A stretch of DNA of 64,000 bases. It comes from Bradyrhizobium diazoefficiens. GTDB taxonomy: Bacteria > Pseudomonadota > Alphaproteobacteria > Rhizobiales > Xanthobacteraceae. A program made the position numbers and the translations under genes. Where the stretch lies: positions 124,001-188,000 of the forward strand of contig NZ_JAENXS010000002.1 of the NCBI RefSeq assembly GCF_016612535.1. Reading direction: 5' to 3'. Numbering within the stretch: the stretch's first letter is position 1; every line of letters begins with the position of its first letter. Under the pieces are notes generated by a model that did no database searches, had not been told where the DNA came from, and was given only the letters and a program-made list of their open reading frames with translations. Of this stretch, positions 21,101-30,019 are shown in pieces.

Positions 21101-21607
21101 TCAGTAGTCGAGGGAGATCCTGACGCAGGCCTTCTCGAGCCGGGTCTTCAGCGTCGCGAGCTTGGTGGTGAATTCCGTCAGCTCGTTCTCGTTGAACTCC
21201 TGGAAGACGAATTCGCGAATCGTCTTGTACTGCTCGTTGAGGCTCGCGATGTGCTTCTGCGTCTTTTCCACCAGTGACAGCCGCACTACGCGGGCGTCGG
21301 TCGGCGAGGGGCGACGACGCAGCAGGCCCTTCTTCTCCAGCAGCTTGGACTGGGTGGTGACGAAGGACGGATCGACGTGAAGCAGCTTGGAGACCACGTT
21401 GACCGGCACGCCGTCGTCCTTGTCGAGGTCGGAAATGGCCATCAGGATCAGCCATTGCGGTCCGCTGATGCCGAGGGTTCTGGCCCAGAACTGACGCAGC
21501 TCCTCCAGATGCATGTTGATCGACGATATCTCCCAGGTGAATCGCCTGATGATATCGAGATTGCCGATGGAGCGGAGGCGCGCCCCTTCTTTCCTTGTCG
21601 CTGACAC
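21101..21607 (-). CDS. MarR family transcriptional regulator
   Basis: A winged-helix regulator of about 168 residues, with WILMAISDLDKDDGVPVNVVSKLLHVDPSFVTTQSKLLEKKGLL forming the helix-turn-helix and recognition helix, and RRRPSPTDARVVRLSL the wing. The GTG at 21607 has a GGGAGTGA site a few bases upstream; the frame is open further to 21670. It is divergent from the large porin gene, with about 400 bp between them. Confidence 0.85.
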   Translation of the reverse strand: MSATRKEGARLRSIGNLDIIRRFTWEISSINMHLEELRQFWARTLGISGPQWLILMAISDLDKDDGVPVNVVSKLLHVDPSFVTTQSKLLEKKGLLRRRPSPTDARVVRLSLVEKTQKHIASLNEQYKTIREFVFQEFNENELTEFTTKLATLKTRLEKACVRISLDY

Positions 21608-22016
21608 AGCGTCACTCCCGCGGGCTGATTTCTCTCTGGCCGGTGTTCGCGGCGGGCATAGTCCACGCAAGTCTGCCCTGACGCAAGTGCAGAGCAGGGT
21701 AATTTTGTCACGGAAACTACAAATATGAGAAGGTCAGCATTTTGGCCTCCGACGACCTGTGGCGCTGCGGACACAGAGTTAGCGAAACCGTAAAGCTGAT
21801 CTAATAAACTATTTTGATTAAGATAACGGCGCAGGCATATTGATCCGTGACGGTGGGGGGTTCTCGATCGTCCCGTTGCAGGTGGTCCGCTCACGTCCCT
21901 CGCGTCTCTAGCGGGTGCGTCCGAAAGCGCGAAGCGGCCGAGCGGATTTGAAGAGACGGGGATTTGGGGGGCCTCACGGTCCGGTCTCCGCAAAATGAGC
22001 AACTTGGAGATTTTAA
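21608..22016. other. Long intergenic region between marR-type gene and porin
   Basis: About 400 bp without a gene, with an AT-rich part near 21800-21840 (TAATAAACTATTTTGATTAA). It must hold the porin promoter. GGAGATTTTAA just before the ATG is a strong ribosome-binding site. I cannot pick a promoter with confidence. Confidence 0.4.
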
Positions 22017-23546
22017 ATGAAAATGGTGAAGAGCCTTTTGCTCGGCACTGCGGCGGGTCTGATCGCCGTCGGTGGAGCTCAGGCGGCTGATCTTCCGGTC
22101 AAGGCCAAGGCGGTCGAATACGTGAGGATCTGCTCGCTCTACGGCGCGGGTTTCTACTACATCCCGGGCAGCGACACCTGCATCAAGCTCGGCGGCTATC
22201 TGCGTGCGGAAGTCGCGCTCAATGCCGGCGGCAACTACAGCGCACAGTACAGCGGCGTGTCCGCGGCCAACAACCGCTTGAACAACTACTACACGATGCG
22301 CGCTCGCGAAGATCTCAACATCGACACGCGCACCGCGACAGAATACGGCGTGGTCCGCACCTACTTCGACGCGGTCTTCACCTGGACGACCGATAACTAT
22401 ACGGGAAGCGGCACGGCGCCGGGCGCGACCGTTTACTCGCAGCTCGGAAGCACAGGGGTCTCTGCGCCGAACAACGCAAGCTCGGGCACGATTTCGGGCG
22501 GTTCGCTCGGTGTCTACTATGCCTTCATCCAGTTTGCCGGCTTCACCATGGGTAAGGCCGTGTCGCAGTTCGACGCGCCTTGGGTCAACTACCCCGGCAA
22601 CAACTTCGACCAACTTGTTGGCGGCAGCGGCTCGACCAACGGCGTCGCCCAGTTCACCTACACGGCCGATTTCGGCCAGGGCGTGACGGCCGCGATCTCG
22701 GCGCAGGACCAGACTCAGTTCTTCACGACCAGCATCTGGAACAGCAGCGGCATGAGCACTACGGGCGTGCTTGGCGGTGCCTACGGCTCGAACGATATCG
22801 GCGGCACCCGATCTCCCGATCTCGTCGGCATGGTCCGCGTCGACCAGGCCTGGGGTCTGTTCCAGGCTTCGGTTGCCGCACACGACAACCACGTCGGCTA
22901 CTACGGCGCGACCGAAGTCACCGGTCACCCTGAAGACAAGTGGGGCTGGGCCGTCCAGTTGGCCTTGTCGATCAAGAACATTCCGACCGGTGCAGGCGAC
23001 GTGATCAACGTCTCGGGCGTCTACACTGACGGCGCGAGCCGCTATAACTTCCAGTCGCTGGCAGCGACCAGCTACTCGATGTTCGGCGGCTCCGGCACCG
23101 CGTATCAGAGCATCGGCTTCGCCGGCGTGTCTGATGCGGTGTTCGCGCCGGGTGGCGGCCTCGAGCTGACCAAGACCTACGGCTTCCGCGGTGCCTACAC
23201 CCACAACTGGAATCCGTACTGGAACACGGCGCTCTACGGTGCATGGGCTGCTGTCAACTACAGCGGTACGGCCAAGGGCCTGATCTGCGGCAGCGCTTCG
23301 TTCGCGACGCTGACCGGCACCTGCAACCCGGACTTCAACATCGGCCAGGTCGGCGTCATCACCCGCTGGACCCCGGTGAAGGGTCTGACCTTCTCGGCTG
23401 ACTTCGTCTACAGCCACCTGGACCAGAAGTACTCGGGCGCGATCACGACGCCGGCGCTGACGTCGGTTGCCAAGCCCGCGGCGACTTACGAGCTGAAGGA
23501 CCAGGACACCTACAGCCTGCTGCTGCGCGCCCAGCGCAACTGGTAA
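22017..23546 (+). CDS. Alphaproteobacterial porin (Porin_2 family)
   Basis: A 509-residue outer-membrane general porin. It has a cleavable signal peptide (MKMVKSLLLGTAAGLIAVGGAQA), a mature N-terminus ADLPVKAKAVEYVRICSLYG, then CIKLGGYLRAEVAL, the first barrel strand. The sequence is rich in Tyr, Gly, Asn and Thr with alternating strands to a terminal aromatic residue (RAQRNW), as in 16-stranded trimeric porins. An AGGAGA-type site precedes the ATG by about eight bases, and a strong terminator follows the stop, so it is monocistronic and probably highly expressed. Confidence 0.95.
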   Translation: MKMVKSLLLGTAAGLIAVGGAQAADLPVKAKAVEYVRICSLYGAGFYYIPGSDTCIKLGGYLRAEVALNAGGNYSAQYSGVSAANNRLNNYYTMRAREDLNIDTRTATEYGVVRTYFDAVFTWTTDNYTGSGTAPGATVYSQLGSTGVSAPNNASSGTISGGSLGVYYAFIQFAGFTMGKAVSQFDAPWVNYPGNNFDQLVGGSGSTNGVAQFTYTADFGQGVTAAISAQDQTQFFTTSIWNSSGMSTTGVLGGAYGSNDIGGTRSPDLVGMVRVDQAWGLFQASVAAHDNHVGYYGATEVTGHPEDKWGWAVQLALSIKNIPTGAGDVINVSGVYTDGASRYNFQSLAATSYSMFGGSGTAYQSIGFAGVSDAVFAPGGGLELTKTYGFRGAYTHNWNPYWNTALYGAWAAVNYSGTAKGLICGSASFATLTGTCNPDFNIGQVGVITRWTPVKGLTFSADFVYSHLDQKYSGAITTPALTSVAKPAATYELKDQDTYSLLLRAQRNW

Positions 23547-23572
23547 GCTTTAGGTCTTCTGACGATCTGACG

Positions 23573-23606
23573 AAGCCCCGGCGGGATACCGCCGGGGCTT
23601 TTTTCT
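23573..23606 (+). terminator. Rho-independent terminator of the porin gene
   Basis: Stem AAGCCCCGGCGG / CCGCCGGGGCTT with a small loop, followed by TTTTTTC, about 27 bp after the porin stop. Confidence 0.92.
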
Positions 23607-23724
23607 GCATAGAACATGGATTTTGAAAATCAGAATAACCTCCGCGAGCAGCGAAGACGAGCTATGCGACTCGATTGCCACCAAACTTATTTACTTACCT
23701 GAGTTAATCAGCTATATAGATCCC

Positions 23725-23806
23725 AGCCGGTTTCGAAAAATCACGGCTCTTAGCTTCACGCTAAGCCTCCAGAAGCCTCCGGTAGTGCCCTGCCGGAGGT
23801 TTTTCG
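23725..23806 (+). ncRNA. Candidate small RNA with own promoter and terminator
   Basis: Two tandem hairpins: GGCTCTTAGC/GCTAAGCC at 23745-23767, then CCTCCGG/CCGGAGG at 23776-23799 followed by TTTTTC, a good intrinsic terminator. No protein gene ends here: the porin has its own terminator 170 bp earlier. A TATATA hexamer at 23713-23718 with TTTACT 17 bp upstream resembles a sigma-70 promoter, which would give a transcript of about 80 nt. GCCTCC occurs twice, an anti-Shine-Dalgarno-like motif seen in several rhizobial trans-acting sRNAs. Inference from structure only. Confidence 0.4.
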
Positions 23807-23831
23807 TTGCGGAGCAAGGTACGGCTGGCTT

Positions 23832-24308
23832 TCAGCCGCGCATGACTCGCGCGCGGGAGTTCGGCCGGTAGGCAAGGCGGCTGTGGCCGGCGCAATAGGG
23901 CTGTCCGTCGTGAACGGCATTGCCGCAGAAGCAGAACTCCTCAGTCCCCGGCGTCGAGATCGGCCAGCGGCAGTGGTTTTCGCCGAGCTCCATCAGCGAG
24001 CAGCGATTGGCCTCGTCGATCAGCCCGGTCGCCACAGGCGCGTCCGCTTCGCCGTAGATCGTGGCGAGCATTTCGAATTGCAGCCGGGGCACCGCTCGCG
24101 GCGCGCGCGGCGCGGAATTCCTGTCCTGGAGCTTGCGTTCGTCGACCGAGCGGCCGCGCGTGAGATTCAGTCGGGACAGCTTGCCGATCACGGCGTTGCG
24201 GCTGACGCCGATGTCGGCGGCGATCTCGCGGCAGGACAGGCCGGCCTCGAAGTGCTGCTTCAGAAGTTCAATTCGTTCGTCAGTCCAAGTTGGTGAGAGA
24301 ACAGGCAT
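23832..24308 (-). CDS. GcrA family regulator (paralogue)
   Basis: A 158-residue GcrA-type protein. GcrA works with RNA polymerase sigma-70 at methylated promoters in the alphaproteobacterial cell cycle. The N-terminal helix-turn-helix (TWTDERIELLKQHFEAGLSCREIAADIGVSRNAVIGKLSRL) is clear. The C-terminal part has CRWPI and FCFCGNAVHDGQPYCAGHSRLAY, the Cys/His segment shared with GcrA. The canonical GcrA N-terminus differs, so I take this as a paralogue and give no symbol. It is convergent with the candidate small RNA. Confidence 0.85.
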   Translation of the reverse strand: MPVLSPTWTDERIELLKQHFEAGLSCREIAADIGVSRNAVIGKLSRLNLTRGRSVDERKLQDRNSAPRAPRAVPRLQFEMLATIYGEADAPVATGLIDEANRCSLMELGENHCRWPISTPGTEEFCFCGNAVHDGQPYCAGHSRLAYRPNSRARVMRG

Positions 24309-24380
24309 AGTAGCGATCCCAGGTTGCAGATGTCGGCCATCCGCCTCTCGAGATCCGTCCGCCTCACGTTCGGCGCGCGC

Positions 24381-24578
24381 TCACGTCCTGCCATTGTCGC
24401 GAATCGACAAAAGCCCGTCCTTAATGGCGAGACGGATGCCTTCCTCGATCAAGGTACGCGCGACGCCGGGAACGCTGGTGCCGTGGGTGCCCTGTCTCAC
24501 CAGTTTTTCCAGATAGGTGATGGTTGAGAGCGCCAAGGTTACGGGAATGCGGTCAGTCTCGGCTTTTTCGGTGGCCAT
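24381..24578 (-). CDS. Small conserved protein, possibly DNA-binding
   Basis: A 65-residue protein, MATEKAETDRIPVTLALSTITYLEKLVRQG..., with one short strand followed by two helices (VPGVARTLIEEGIRLAIKDGLL), a layout reminiscent of ribbon-helix-helix proteins. No family is certain. It is upstream of and co-oriented with the GcrA-type gene with a gap of about 70 bp. Confidence 0.65.
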   Translation of the reverse strand: MATEKAETDRIPVTLALSTITYLEKLVRQGTHGTSVPGVARTLIEEGIRLAIKDGLLSIRDNGRT

Positions 24579-24779
24579 GGTCCGAACGCTAACCTCATAC
24601 TCAGGTACATAAAAGTAACGATTAAGACTCTATTTAGGTTCTGGAGTGGAAGTCAAATGCTGACCGAGGTCGCAGCTCAGCCTATTGGAATCGCAACAGA
24701 AATCAGGCATGCCCCGGCGCGCTGCGCGGGAGACCAAGCAGCGGCGGAGCGTTGACAGGTCAGGAGGTGCGAGCCGAAC

Positions 24780-25721
24780 TCAGCCGTGCACGATCGCCTT
24801 TTCGATCATGCAATGGATGCCCTTGGAGCCGTTGACGGTCTGGGTCACCCGCAAATCGGCCGCAAGACTGCACAGCGTATAGGCGTCCTCGCGCGACAGG
24901 TTTCGCGTCTCGCCGAGTAGCGCGATCATGTCGCGTAGCGCCCGCACCACGCATTGGTCGAGGTCCGGATCCATCGCCATGGTGATGTAGTGGGTCGGCG
25001 TCTCCGCGCGCGGATAGTCGAACCTGAGGTCCTTGCGCAGCGTCAGGCGGAAGCGGCCCTGCAGCGCGGTCTCGATCGCGGTAACGCAGACCTCGCCGTC
25101 GCCCTGTACGGCATGGCCGTCGCCGCAGGAGAACATCGCACCCGGGACGAACACCGGCAGATACAATGTCGCGCCGGCGCGGAGCTCCTTGTTGTCGAGA
25201 TTGCCGCCCATGGCACGTGGAACGAGCGAGGAGATGCGGCCCCAGGCCGGCGGCGGCGAAACGCCCATCACGCCGAAGAACGGTTTTAACGGCAGGTCGA
25301 GGCCCCAGGGCATGCGGCCGACCATCCGCGTCCGGTCCAGCGGGATGTTGAGGAGTCGGGTCTCGTGGAAATCATCGGGCAGGGTGCCGGACAGCGGCTT
25401 GATCAGATTCCAGCCCCAATCCTGCCGAAGCTCGACGTCGAGGATCTCGATTTCCAGCACGTCGCCGGGTTCGGCGCCGTCGACGGCGATTGGCCCGGTG
25501 AGGATGTGGCCGGGCACCATCCGCTCGGATTTCGCATGCACCTCGAACATTTCGGGCGGAACGTGAAACTGGTTGCGATCCGGGAGCACTTCGGGTCCGC
25601 CGCTGATTGTGTCGATCGTGACCTCATCGCCGCTTGCGACGTTAAGGACCGGCTTGAGCCTGGCTTCGAAGAAGCCCCAATGGCAGGTTTCGGGGCTTGC
25701 ATGCAGGTGATGATGGATCAT
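24780..25721 (-). CDS. Acetamidase/formamidase family protein
   Basis: A FmdA/AmdA family amidohydrolase of about 313 residues, releasing ammonia from formamide or short amides. Visible blocks are HASPETCHWGFF near the N-terminus, GHILTGPIAVDGAEPGDVLEIEILD, FFGVMGVSPPP, GGNLDNKEL, and the metal/active-site region FSCGDGHAVQGDGEVCVTAIE. ATG 25721 and ATG 25745 are both possible; neither has a good ribosome-binding site and I chose the one nearest to the family start. It is divergent from a YdcF-like gene across a repeat element. Confidence 0.88.
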   Translation of the reverse strand: MIHHHLHASPETCHWGFFEARLKPVLNVASGDEVTIDTISGGPEVLPDRNQFHVPPEMFEVHAKSERMVPGHILTGPIAVDGAEPGDVLEIEILDVELRQDWGWNLIKPLSGTLPDDFHETRLLNIPLDRTRMVGRMPWGLDLPLKPFFGVMGVSPPPAWGRISSLVPRAMGGNLDNKELRAGATLYLPVFVPGAMFSCGDGHAVQGDGEVCVTAIETALQGRFRLTLRKDLRFDYPRAETPTHYITMAMDPDLDQCVVRALRDMIALLGETRNLSREDAYTLCSLAADLRVTQTVNGSKGIHCMIEKAIVHG

Positions 25722-25792
25722 TTCACGGTGTCCGGTCGATTTCATCGAGAGGCAGCAGAACCTGTCATGAGAACTTTATCAGAGAACTTCCC

Positions 25793-25880
25793 TTGGCCGG
25801 GCTTGACCCCGCAATCGATCCTCTTCCAAGAAGATTTCTGGAGATAAGCGGGCGGGTCAAGCCCGCGTGTCACAGGCCCG
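25793..25880. repeat. Palindromic intergenic repeat, GGGCTTGACCC form
   Basis: Arms CGGGCTTGACCCCGC and GCGGGTCAAGCCCG, with a short inner palindrome CTTCCAAGAAGATT between them. It is related in layout to the elements at 4468 and 31890. It sits in the region between the divergent amidase and YdcF-like genes and is read through by the 5' extension of the latter's frame. Confidence 0.7.
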
Positions 25881-25900
25881 GTCATTTCAGCGAGGTTTTC

Positions 25901-26704
25901 CTGCTTTTCGTTCTTTCCAAGACGCTTGGCACCGCAGTGCTGCCGATCAATCTTCTGGTCGAGCTCGGGGTCATCTCGGTCGTGCTGATGGCAACGCGCT
26001 TCGCCGGGCTCGGCCGGAAACTGGCCGCGGCCACGCTGGTCCTGCTCGCGCTCGCGGCCTTTTCGCCGCTCGGCAATCTGCTGCTCTATCCGCTGGAGTC
26101 GCGCTTTCCTCCGTGGGATCCGTCGCGCGGCGCACCCGACGGCATCGTCGTGCTTGGCGGCTCCGTCGATACCGACCTGTCGGCGGCACATCACACGCCG
26201 GTCGTGCCGCATGCGGCCGATCGCTTGTTCGCCTCGGCCGAACTCGCAGGCCGCTATCCCAATGCGCGTATCGTCTTCACTGGAGGCTCTGCAAACCTGG
26301 TCTCGACCGACGCCAGGGAAGCCGATTACTCTGCACCGATCCTGGAAAATCTCGGCATACCGAGGGAACGTCTGATCCTGGAGCGGAATTCGCGCAACAC
26401 CTGGGAGAATGCGATCTTCACGAGGCAGCTGGTGATTCCGAAACCGGGCGAGCGCTGGCTTCTGGTCACATCGGCCTTCCACATGCCCCGCTCGATGGGA
26501 ATATTCCGCAAGGCCGGATTTGACGTCGAGGCCTATCCTGTGGATTGGCGGATGGGCGGCCGCGACGATCTGTTCTCTTTCACCAATGTCGGCATGGACG
26601 GTCTTGGCCGTACCGACGTGGCCCTGCGTGAGTGGATCGGGCTCGTGGCTTATCGCCTGATGGGCAGGACCGGCGAGTTGCTTCCGGGACCAGCGAAGGA
26701 CTAG
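25901..26704 (+). CDS. YdcF-like DUF218 protein with uncertain start
   Basis: A membrane protein with a DUF218 (SanA/YdcF) domain, suggested to act in cell-envelope or polysaccharide metabolism. Two hydrophobic segments lie at the N-terminus (PINLLVELGVISVVLMATRF, then ATLVLLALAAFSPLG). The DUF218 core follows: DGIVVLGGSVDTD, ARIVFTGGSANLV, ILERNSRNTWENA and LLVTSAFHMPRSMGIFRKAGF. There is no ATG or GTG at the expected start. The frame is open back to an ATG at 25697, through the repeat and into the amidase. A CTG at 25901 with GCGAGG five bases upstream would give the family-like N-terminus LLFVLSKTLG; I use it as the best guess. Confidence 0.75.
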   Translation: MLFVLSKTLGTAVLPINLLVELGVISVVLMATRFAGLGRKLAAATLVLLALAAFSPLGNLLLYPLESRFPPWDPSRGAPDGIVVLGGSVDTDLSAAHHTPVVPHAADRLFASAELAGRYPNARIVFTGGSANLVSTDAREADYSAPILENLGIPRERLILERNSRNTWENAIFTRQLVIPKPGERWLLVTSAFHMPRSMGIFRKAGFDVEAYPVDWRMGGRDDLFSFTNVGMDGLGRTDVALREWIGLVAYRLMGRTGELLPGPAKD

Positions 26705-26758
26705 AAACGACGACAACACGAAGATGAGCGGTGCGTGACCGCCGGCCTGGAGGACGCC

Positions 26759-27541
26759 ATGCAACAGCAGAGTGCCGAGACGATCGATCTTGCCGGCCTC
26801 GCGGCCGATCTCAACAGCCTGCTGCGGCTGAAGACGACGGTGATCGGCATGAAGCTGTTCGCGCGCGTCGCCGACATGGAGGCGATCCCGAAGATCCGGC
26901 GGCCGAATGCGGTGCATACCACCGACCAGATCGTCAGCATGGCCTCACGACTCGGATGGACCGTTGGCATCACCGGCGACGATCTCGTCGGCGCGCAGTG
27001 CCGCGCGGTGATTGGGCTTAGCCCGCAGGACGAAAAATGGCTTGCCGGCGAGAACTATGTCGGCGTCTGGCACGGCACCGCGGAGGATGCGCGCAAGCGT
27101 CAGGAGGCGCTCGACGTGGTTCCATTCGGACAATATCAGGCGCTCGCGGTCAGCCCGCTTGCGAGCGGCCGCCTCGATCCGCCCGACATCTGTCTCGTCT
27201 ACGCGACGCCCGGGCAGATGATCATCCTGATCAACGGCCTGCAATATACCGGCTACAAGAAGTTCGAATGGGGCGTGGTGGGGGAGACCGCTTGCGCGGA
27301 TTCCTGGGGACGGGCGCTCAAGACCGGCGAGCCCAGCCTGTCCTTGCCATGCTATGCCGAACGGCGCTATGGCGGCGTGCCGGACGAGGAGATGCTGATG
27401 GCGCTGAAGCCCCATCATCTCGCCAAGGCAATCGAGGGCATGAAGGCGCTGGCCAGGAACGGCCTGCGCTATCCGATCCCGCCCTATGGAATTCAAAGCG
27501 ACGTCCGTGCCGGCATGGGCGTGAGTTACGCGAAGAAGTAG
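26759..27541 (+). CDS. DUF169 family protein
   Basis: A 260-residue member of DUF169. Members are mostly uncharacterised and sometimes lie near metal or one-carbon genes. It shows LLRLKTTVIGMKLFARVADMEAIPKIRRP at the N-terminus and a region PPDICLVYATPGQMIILINGLQYTG. The ATG at 26759 has a GGAGG site seven bases upstream; a GTG at 26735 is the alternative. It is followed 15 bp later by the saccharopine-dehydrogenase-like gene, so the two are likely one operon. Confidence 0.82.
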   Translation: MQQQSAETIDLAGLAADLNSLLRLKTTVIGMKLFARVADMEAIPKIRRPNAVHTTDQIVSMASRLGWTVGITGDDLVGAQCRAVIGLSPQDEKWLAGENYVGVWHGTAEDARKRQEALDVVPFGQYQALAVSPLASGRLDPPDICLVYATPGQMIILINGLQYTGYKKFEWGVVGETACADSWGRALKTGEPSLSLPCYAERRYGGVPDEEMLMALKPHHLAKAIEGMKALARNGLRYPIPPYGIQSDVRAGMGVSYAKK

Positions 27542-27556
27542 AAACAAAGGTCGACC

Positions 27557-28735
27557 ATGGGCTCTGCGAAATTCGACATCGTCGTCTACGGCGCGACCGG
27601 TTTCACCGGTCAACTCGTCGCCGAATATCTTGCGGCGCACTACAAGAACGACAAGTCGCTGAAATGGGCGATGGCGGGGCGCAGCCTCGACAAGCTGAAA
27701 TCCGTGCGCGACGCGATCGGCGCGCCGGCGGATACGCCGCTGATCGTGGCCGACGCCGCCGATGCTGCGTCGCTGAAGGCGATGGTGGAGCGGACGATGT
27801 CGGTGATCACGACGGTCGGTCCGTATTTGCTCTACGGCAACGAACTGATTGCGGAGTGCGCGGCCACGGGGACCGATTATTTCGATCTGTGTGGCGAGGT
27901 GCCGTGGATGCGTCGCATGATCGATGCCCATCTCGCCACCGCGCAAGAATCGGGCGCGCGCATCATGTTCTCCTGCGGCTATGACTCGATCCCGTTCGAG
28001 CTTGGTGCCTTCACCGTCCAGCAGGAGGCCAAGCGCGTGTTCGGCTCGCCGGCACCGCGTGTGAAGGGGCGGGTGCGCGAGATGCGCGGCACGTTCTCTG
28101 GCGGCACGGCTGCAAGCGGACGGGCGATCTTCGAGGCGGCGTCAAAGGATCCGAGCCTGCTGGCGCTGCTACGCGATCCCTTTGCACTCACGCCCGACTT
28201 CCAGGGGCCGAAGCAGCCGCCGGGCAATAAGCCGATCTTCGATGAGGATCTTCAGACCTGGCTGACGCCGTTCTTCATGGCGAACATTAACACCCGCAAT
28301 GTCCACCGCTCCAACATGCTGCTGGGCTTTCCCTACGGGCGTGAGTTCGTCTACGACGAGATGCAGATCACCGGCCCCGGCGAAGAGGGCGAGGCGCTGG
28401 CGAAGCAGATCGTGGCGGCCAACAACCGCATGGCCACGCAGGCCGGCCCCAAGCCGGGTGAGGGGCCTTCGAAGGAAGAGCGCGAGAACGGCCTCTATGA
28501 TCTGCTCTTCGTCGCGATTGCGCCGGATGGCCACCAGGTCCGTACCTTCGTGAAGGGCGACCGCGATCCCGGTTATGGTTCGACCTCGAAGATGATCGCC
28601 GAAAGCGCGATCTGCCTATTGCGCGATGCGACCGACGTGCCCGGAGGGATCTGGACGCCAGGTGCAGCGATGCAGCACAAGCTGATCAAGCGGTTGCAGG
28701 ACCATGCCGGGCTCACGTTCGGGGTGGAGGGGTAG
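27557..28735 (+). CDS. Saccharopine dehydrogenase-like (trans-acting enoyl reductase type) protein
   Basis: A 392-residue protein with an N-terminal Rossmann domain, VVYGATGFTGQLVAEYLA at residues 8-25, and a C-terminal saccharopine-dehydrogenase-like domain. Homologues include the mycobacterial trans-acting enoyl reductase Rv2953 and the mammalian SCCPDH. FDLCGEVPWMRRMIDAHLATA and IMFSCGYDSIPFELGAF are family segments. The reaction is unknown; NAD(P) binding is the only safe statement. A short hairpin repeat follows the stop. Confidence 0.85.
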   Translation: MGSAKFDIVVYGATGFTGQLVAEYLAAHYKNDKSLKWAMAGRSLDKLKSVRDAIGAPADTPLIVADAADAASLKAMVERTMSVITTVGPYLLYGNELIAECAATGTDYFDLCGEVPWMRRMIDAHLATAQESGARIMFSCGYDSIPFELGAFTVQQEAKRVFGSPAPRVKGRVREMRGTFSGGTAASGRAIFEAASKDPSLLALLRDPFALTPDFQGPKQPPGNKPIFDEDLQTWLTPFFMANINTRNVHRSNMLLGFPYGREFVYDEMQITGPGEEGEALAKQIVAANNRMATQAGPKPGEGPSKEERENGLYDLLFVAIAPDGHQVRTFVKGDRDPGYGSTSKMIAESAICLLRDATDVPGGIWTPGAAMQHKLIKRLQDHAGLTFGVEG

Positions 28736-28758
28736 AAGTACTTGCGCACCACAATTGC

Positions 28759-28792
28759 GGTGTCATGCCCCGCGAAGGCGGGCCATGACACC
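28759..28792. repeat. Short palindromic repeat between convergent genes
   Basis: A 34-bp hairpin with arms GGTGTCATG/CATGACACC and inner CCCGC/GCGGG around GAAG. It shares CATGCCCCGCGAAGGCGGG with the element at 31890 and looks like a collapsed short form. Placed between convergent genes, it could act as a bidirectional terminator. Confidence 0.8.
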
Positions 28793-28802
28793 GGGATTGT
28801 GA

Positions 28803-29999
28803 CTACACCGCCCGCGCATCATACGCGTACATGAACTCCATGCTCTTGGAGCCCAGCGGCAGCAGCCATTTCATCATCTGATTGCGCATCCACGCGCCGG
28901 TGGCGCTGAATTCGCGTTTGTTGTTGCCGTTGCGGCGGGCGATGGCGACGATCTTCTCCGCGCGCGGGCGCCGCTCGGCCTCGAAGGCCTGGAAGGTGGC
29001 GCCGAGCTCCTGGCCCTCCTGCATCAGCCGGGCGAGCCGCATCGCGTCTTCGAGGGCGAGCGAAGCGCCCTGTCCGGCATGGGGGCTGGTCGCATGCGCG
29101 GCATCGCCGATCAGCAGCGAGCGCTTGCGTGACCAGGTCGGCAGGGTCGCGACGTCGAGGGTGTCGGTAATCACGATGTTCTCGGCCGCCTCGATGATGT
29201 CAGGGATCGGGTCGTGCCAGCCGTGATGGAAACCGCGCAGATGCTGCTTCAGCGTCCGTTCGTCGAGCGCGCGGAACATCGCAGCATCCATGCCGTGCGC
29301 CGGCTGCGTGCTCCACCACATCACGCCGTCCTTCGGATCCGGGCTGCAATAGCCGTAGCCGAAGAAGCCGCTCTGCCCGAATGTCGTCTCGACATGCCGG
29401 CCGATCGCCCGGTTGTCGAGGACGGCGCGCGGCACGAAACCGCCGAAGCCGATCAGGCCGGTGTTGAACGGTGTTGGGCCGTCCGGCACCACCTGGCGCC
29501 GCGTGATCGAATGCACCCCGTCGGCGCCGATCAGGAAGTCGCCCTCGGCGGTGGTGCCGTCGGCGAAATAGGCGATGATCGGCTGGTCGCCGCGGTCCTC
29601 GATCTTGATCAGGCGCTTGTCGAAATAGAGCGAGACGCAGGCGCACCAGGCCTTGTCGATCAGCATCTCGTTCAGCGTGGCGCGGCAGACATTGACCGCG
29701 GGCTGGCCGAAGCGCTGCGCCATGTCGCGATTGATCGAGCCAAGGCGTCGGCCCTCCTGCGAATAGAAGTCGAAGGACTCCGCGACAGAACCACGGCTGA
29801 TCAGTTCGTCCGCAAGCCCGATCTCGTCCATCACATGCATGCCGTTCGGCGCGATCTGGAGGCCACCGCCGATGCCCTTGGAGTAGGGCCAGGCTTCGTA
29901 GATCGCGGATTCGATGCCGGCGCGGCGCAGCAAGATCGCGGTGACGGGGCCGGCGATGCCGGCGCCGATGATCAGGGCCTTGCGGGGACGATGAGGCAT
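28803..29999 (-). CDS. FAD-dependent monooxygenase
   Basis: A 398-residue single-component aromatic-hydroxylase-type flavoprotein. The dinucleotide-binding motif IIGAGIAGPVTAILLRRAG lies at residues 10-28, the GADGVHS motif near 160, and the second FAD motif LLIGDAAHATSPHAGQGASLALEDA near 290. All three motifs of the PHBH fold are present. The start has a GGGAGC site. It is divergent from a MarR gene, with two inverted repeats between, so it is probably controlled by that MarR. The substrate is unknown; an aromatic acid or phenolic is likely for this family. Confidence 0.9.
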   Translation of the reverse strand: MPHRPRKALIIGAGIAGPVTAILLRRAGIESAIYEAWPYSKGIGGGLQIAPNGMHVMDEIGLADELISRGSVAESFDFYSQEGRRLGSINRDMAQRFGQPAVNVCRATLNEMLIDKAWCACVSLYFDKRLIKIEDRGDQPIIAYFADGTTAEGDFLIGADGVHSITRRQVVPDGPTPFNTGLIGFGGFVPRAVLDNRAIGRHVETTFGQSGFFGYGYCSPDPKDGVMWWSTQPAHGMDAAMFRALDERTLKQHLRGFHHGWHDPIPDIIEAAENIVITDTLDVATLPTWSRKRSLLIGDAAHATSPHAGQGASLALEDAMRLARLMQEGQELGATFQAFEAERRPRAEKIVAIARRNGNNKREFSATGAWMRNQMMKWLLPLGSKSMEFMYAYDARAV

Positions 30000-30019
30000 T
30001 GGCTTGCTCCCGACGTTTC

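Noticed and set aside
21891..23417. A 508-residue minus-strand frame opposite the porin
   Set aside because: The plus strand is a clear porin with signal peptide, ribosome-binding site and terminator; the other frame has no recognisable domain.
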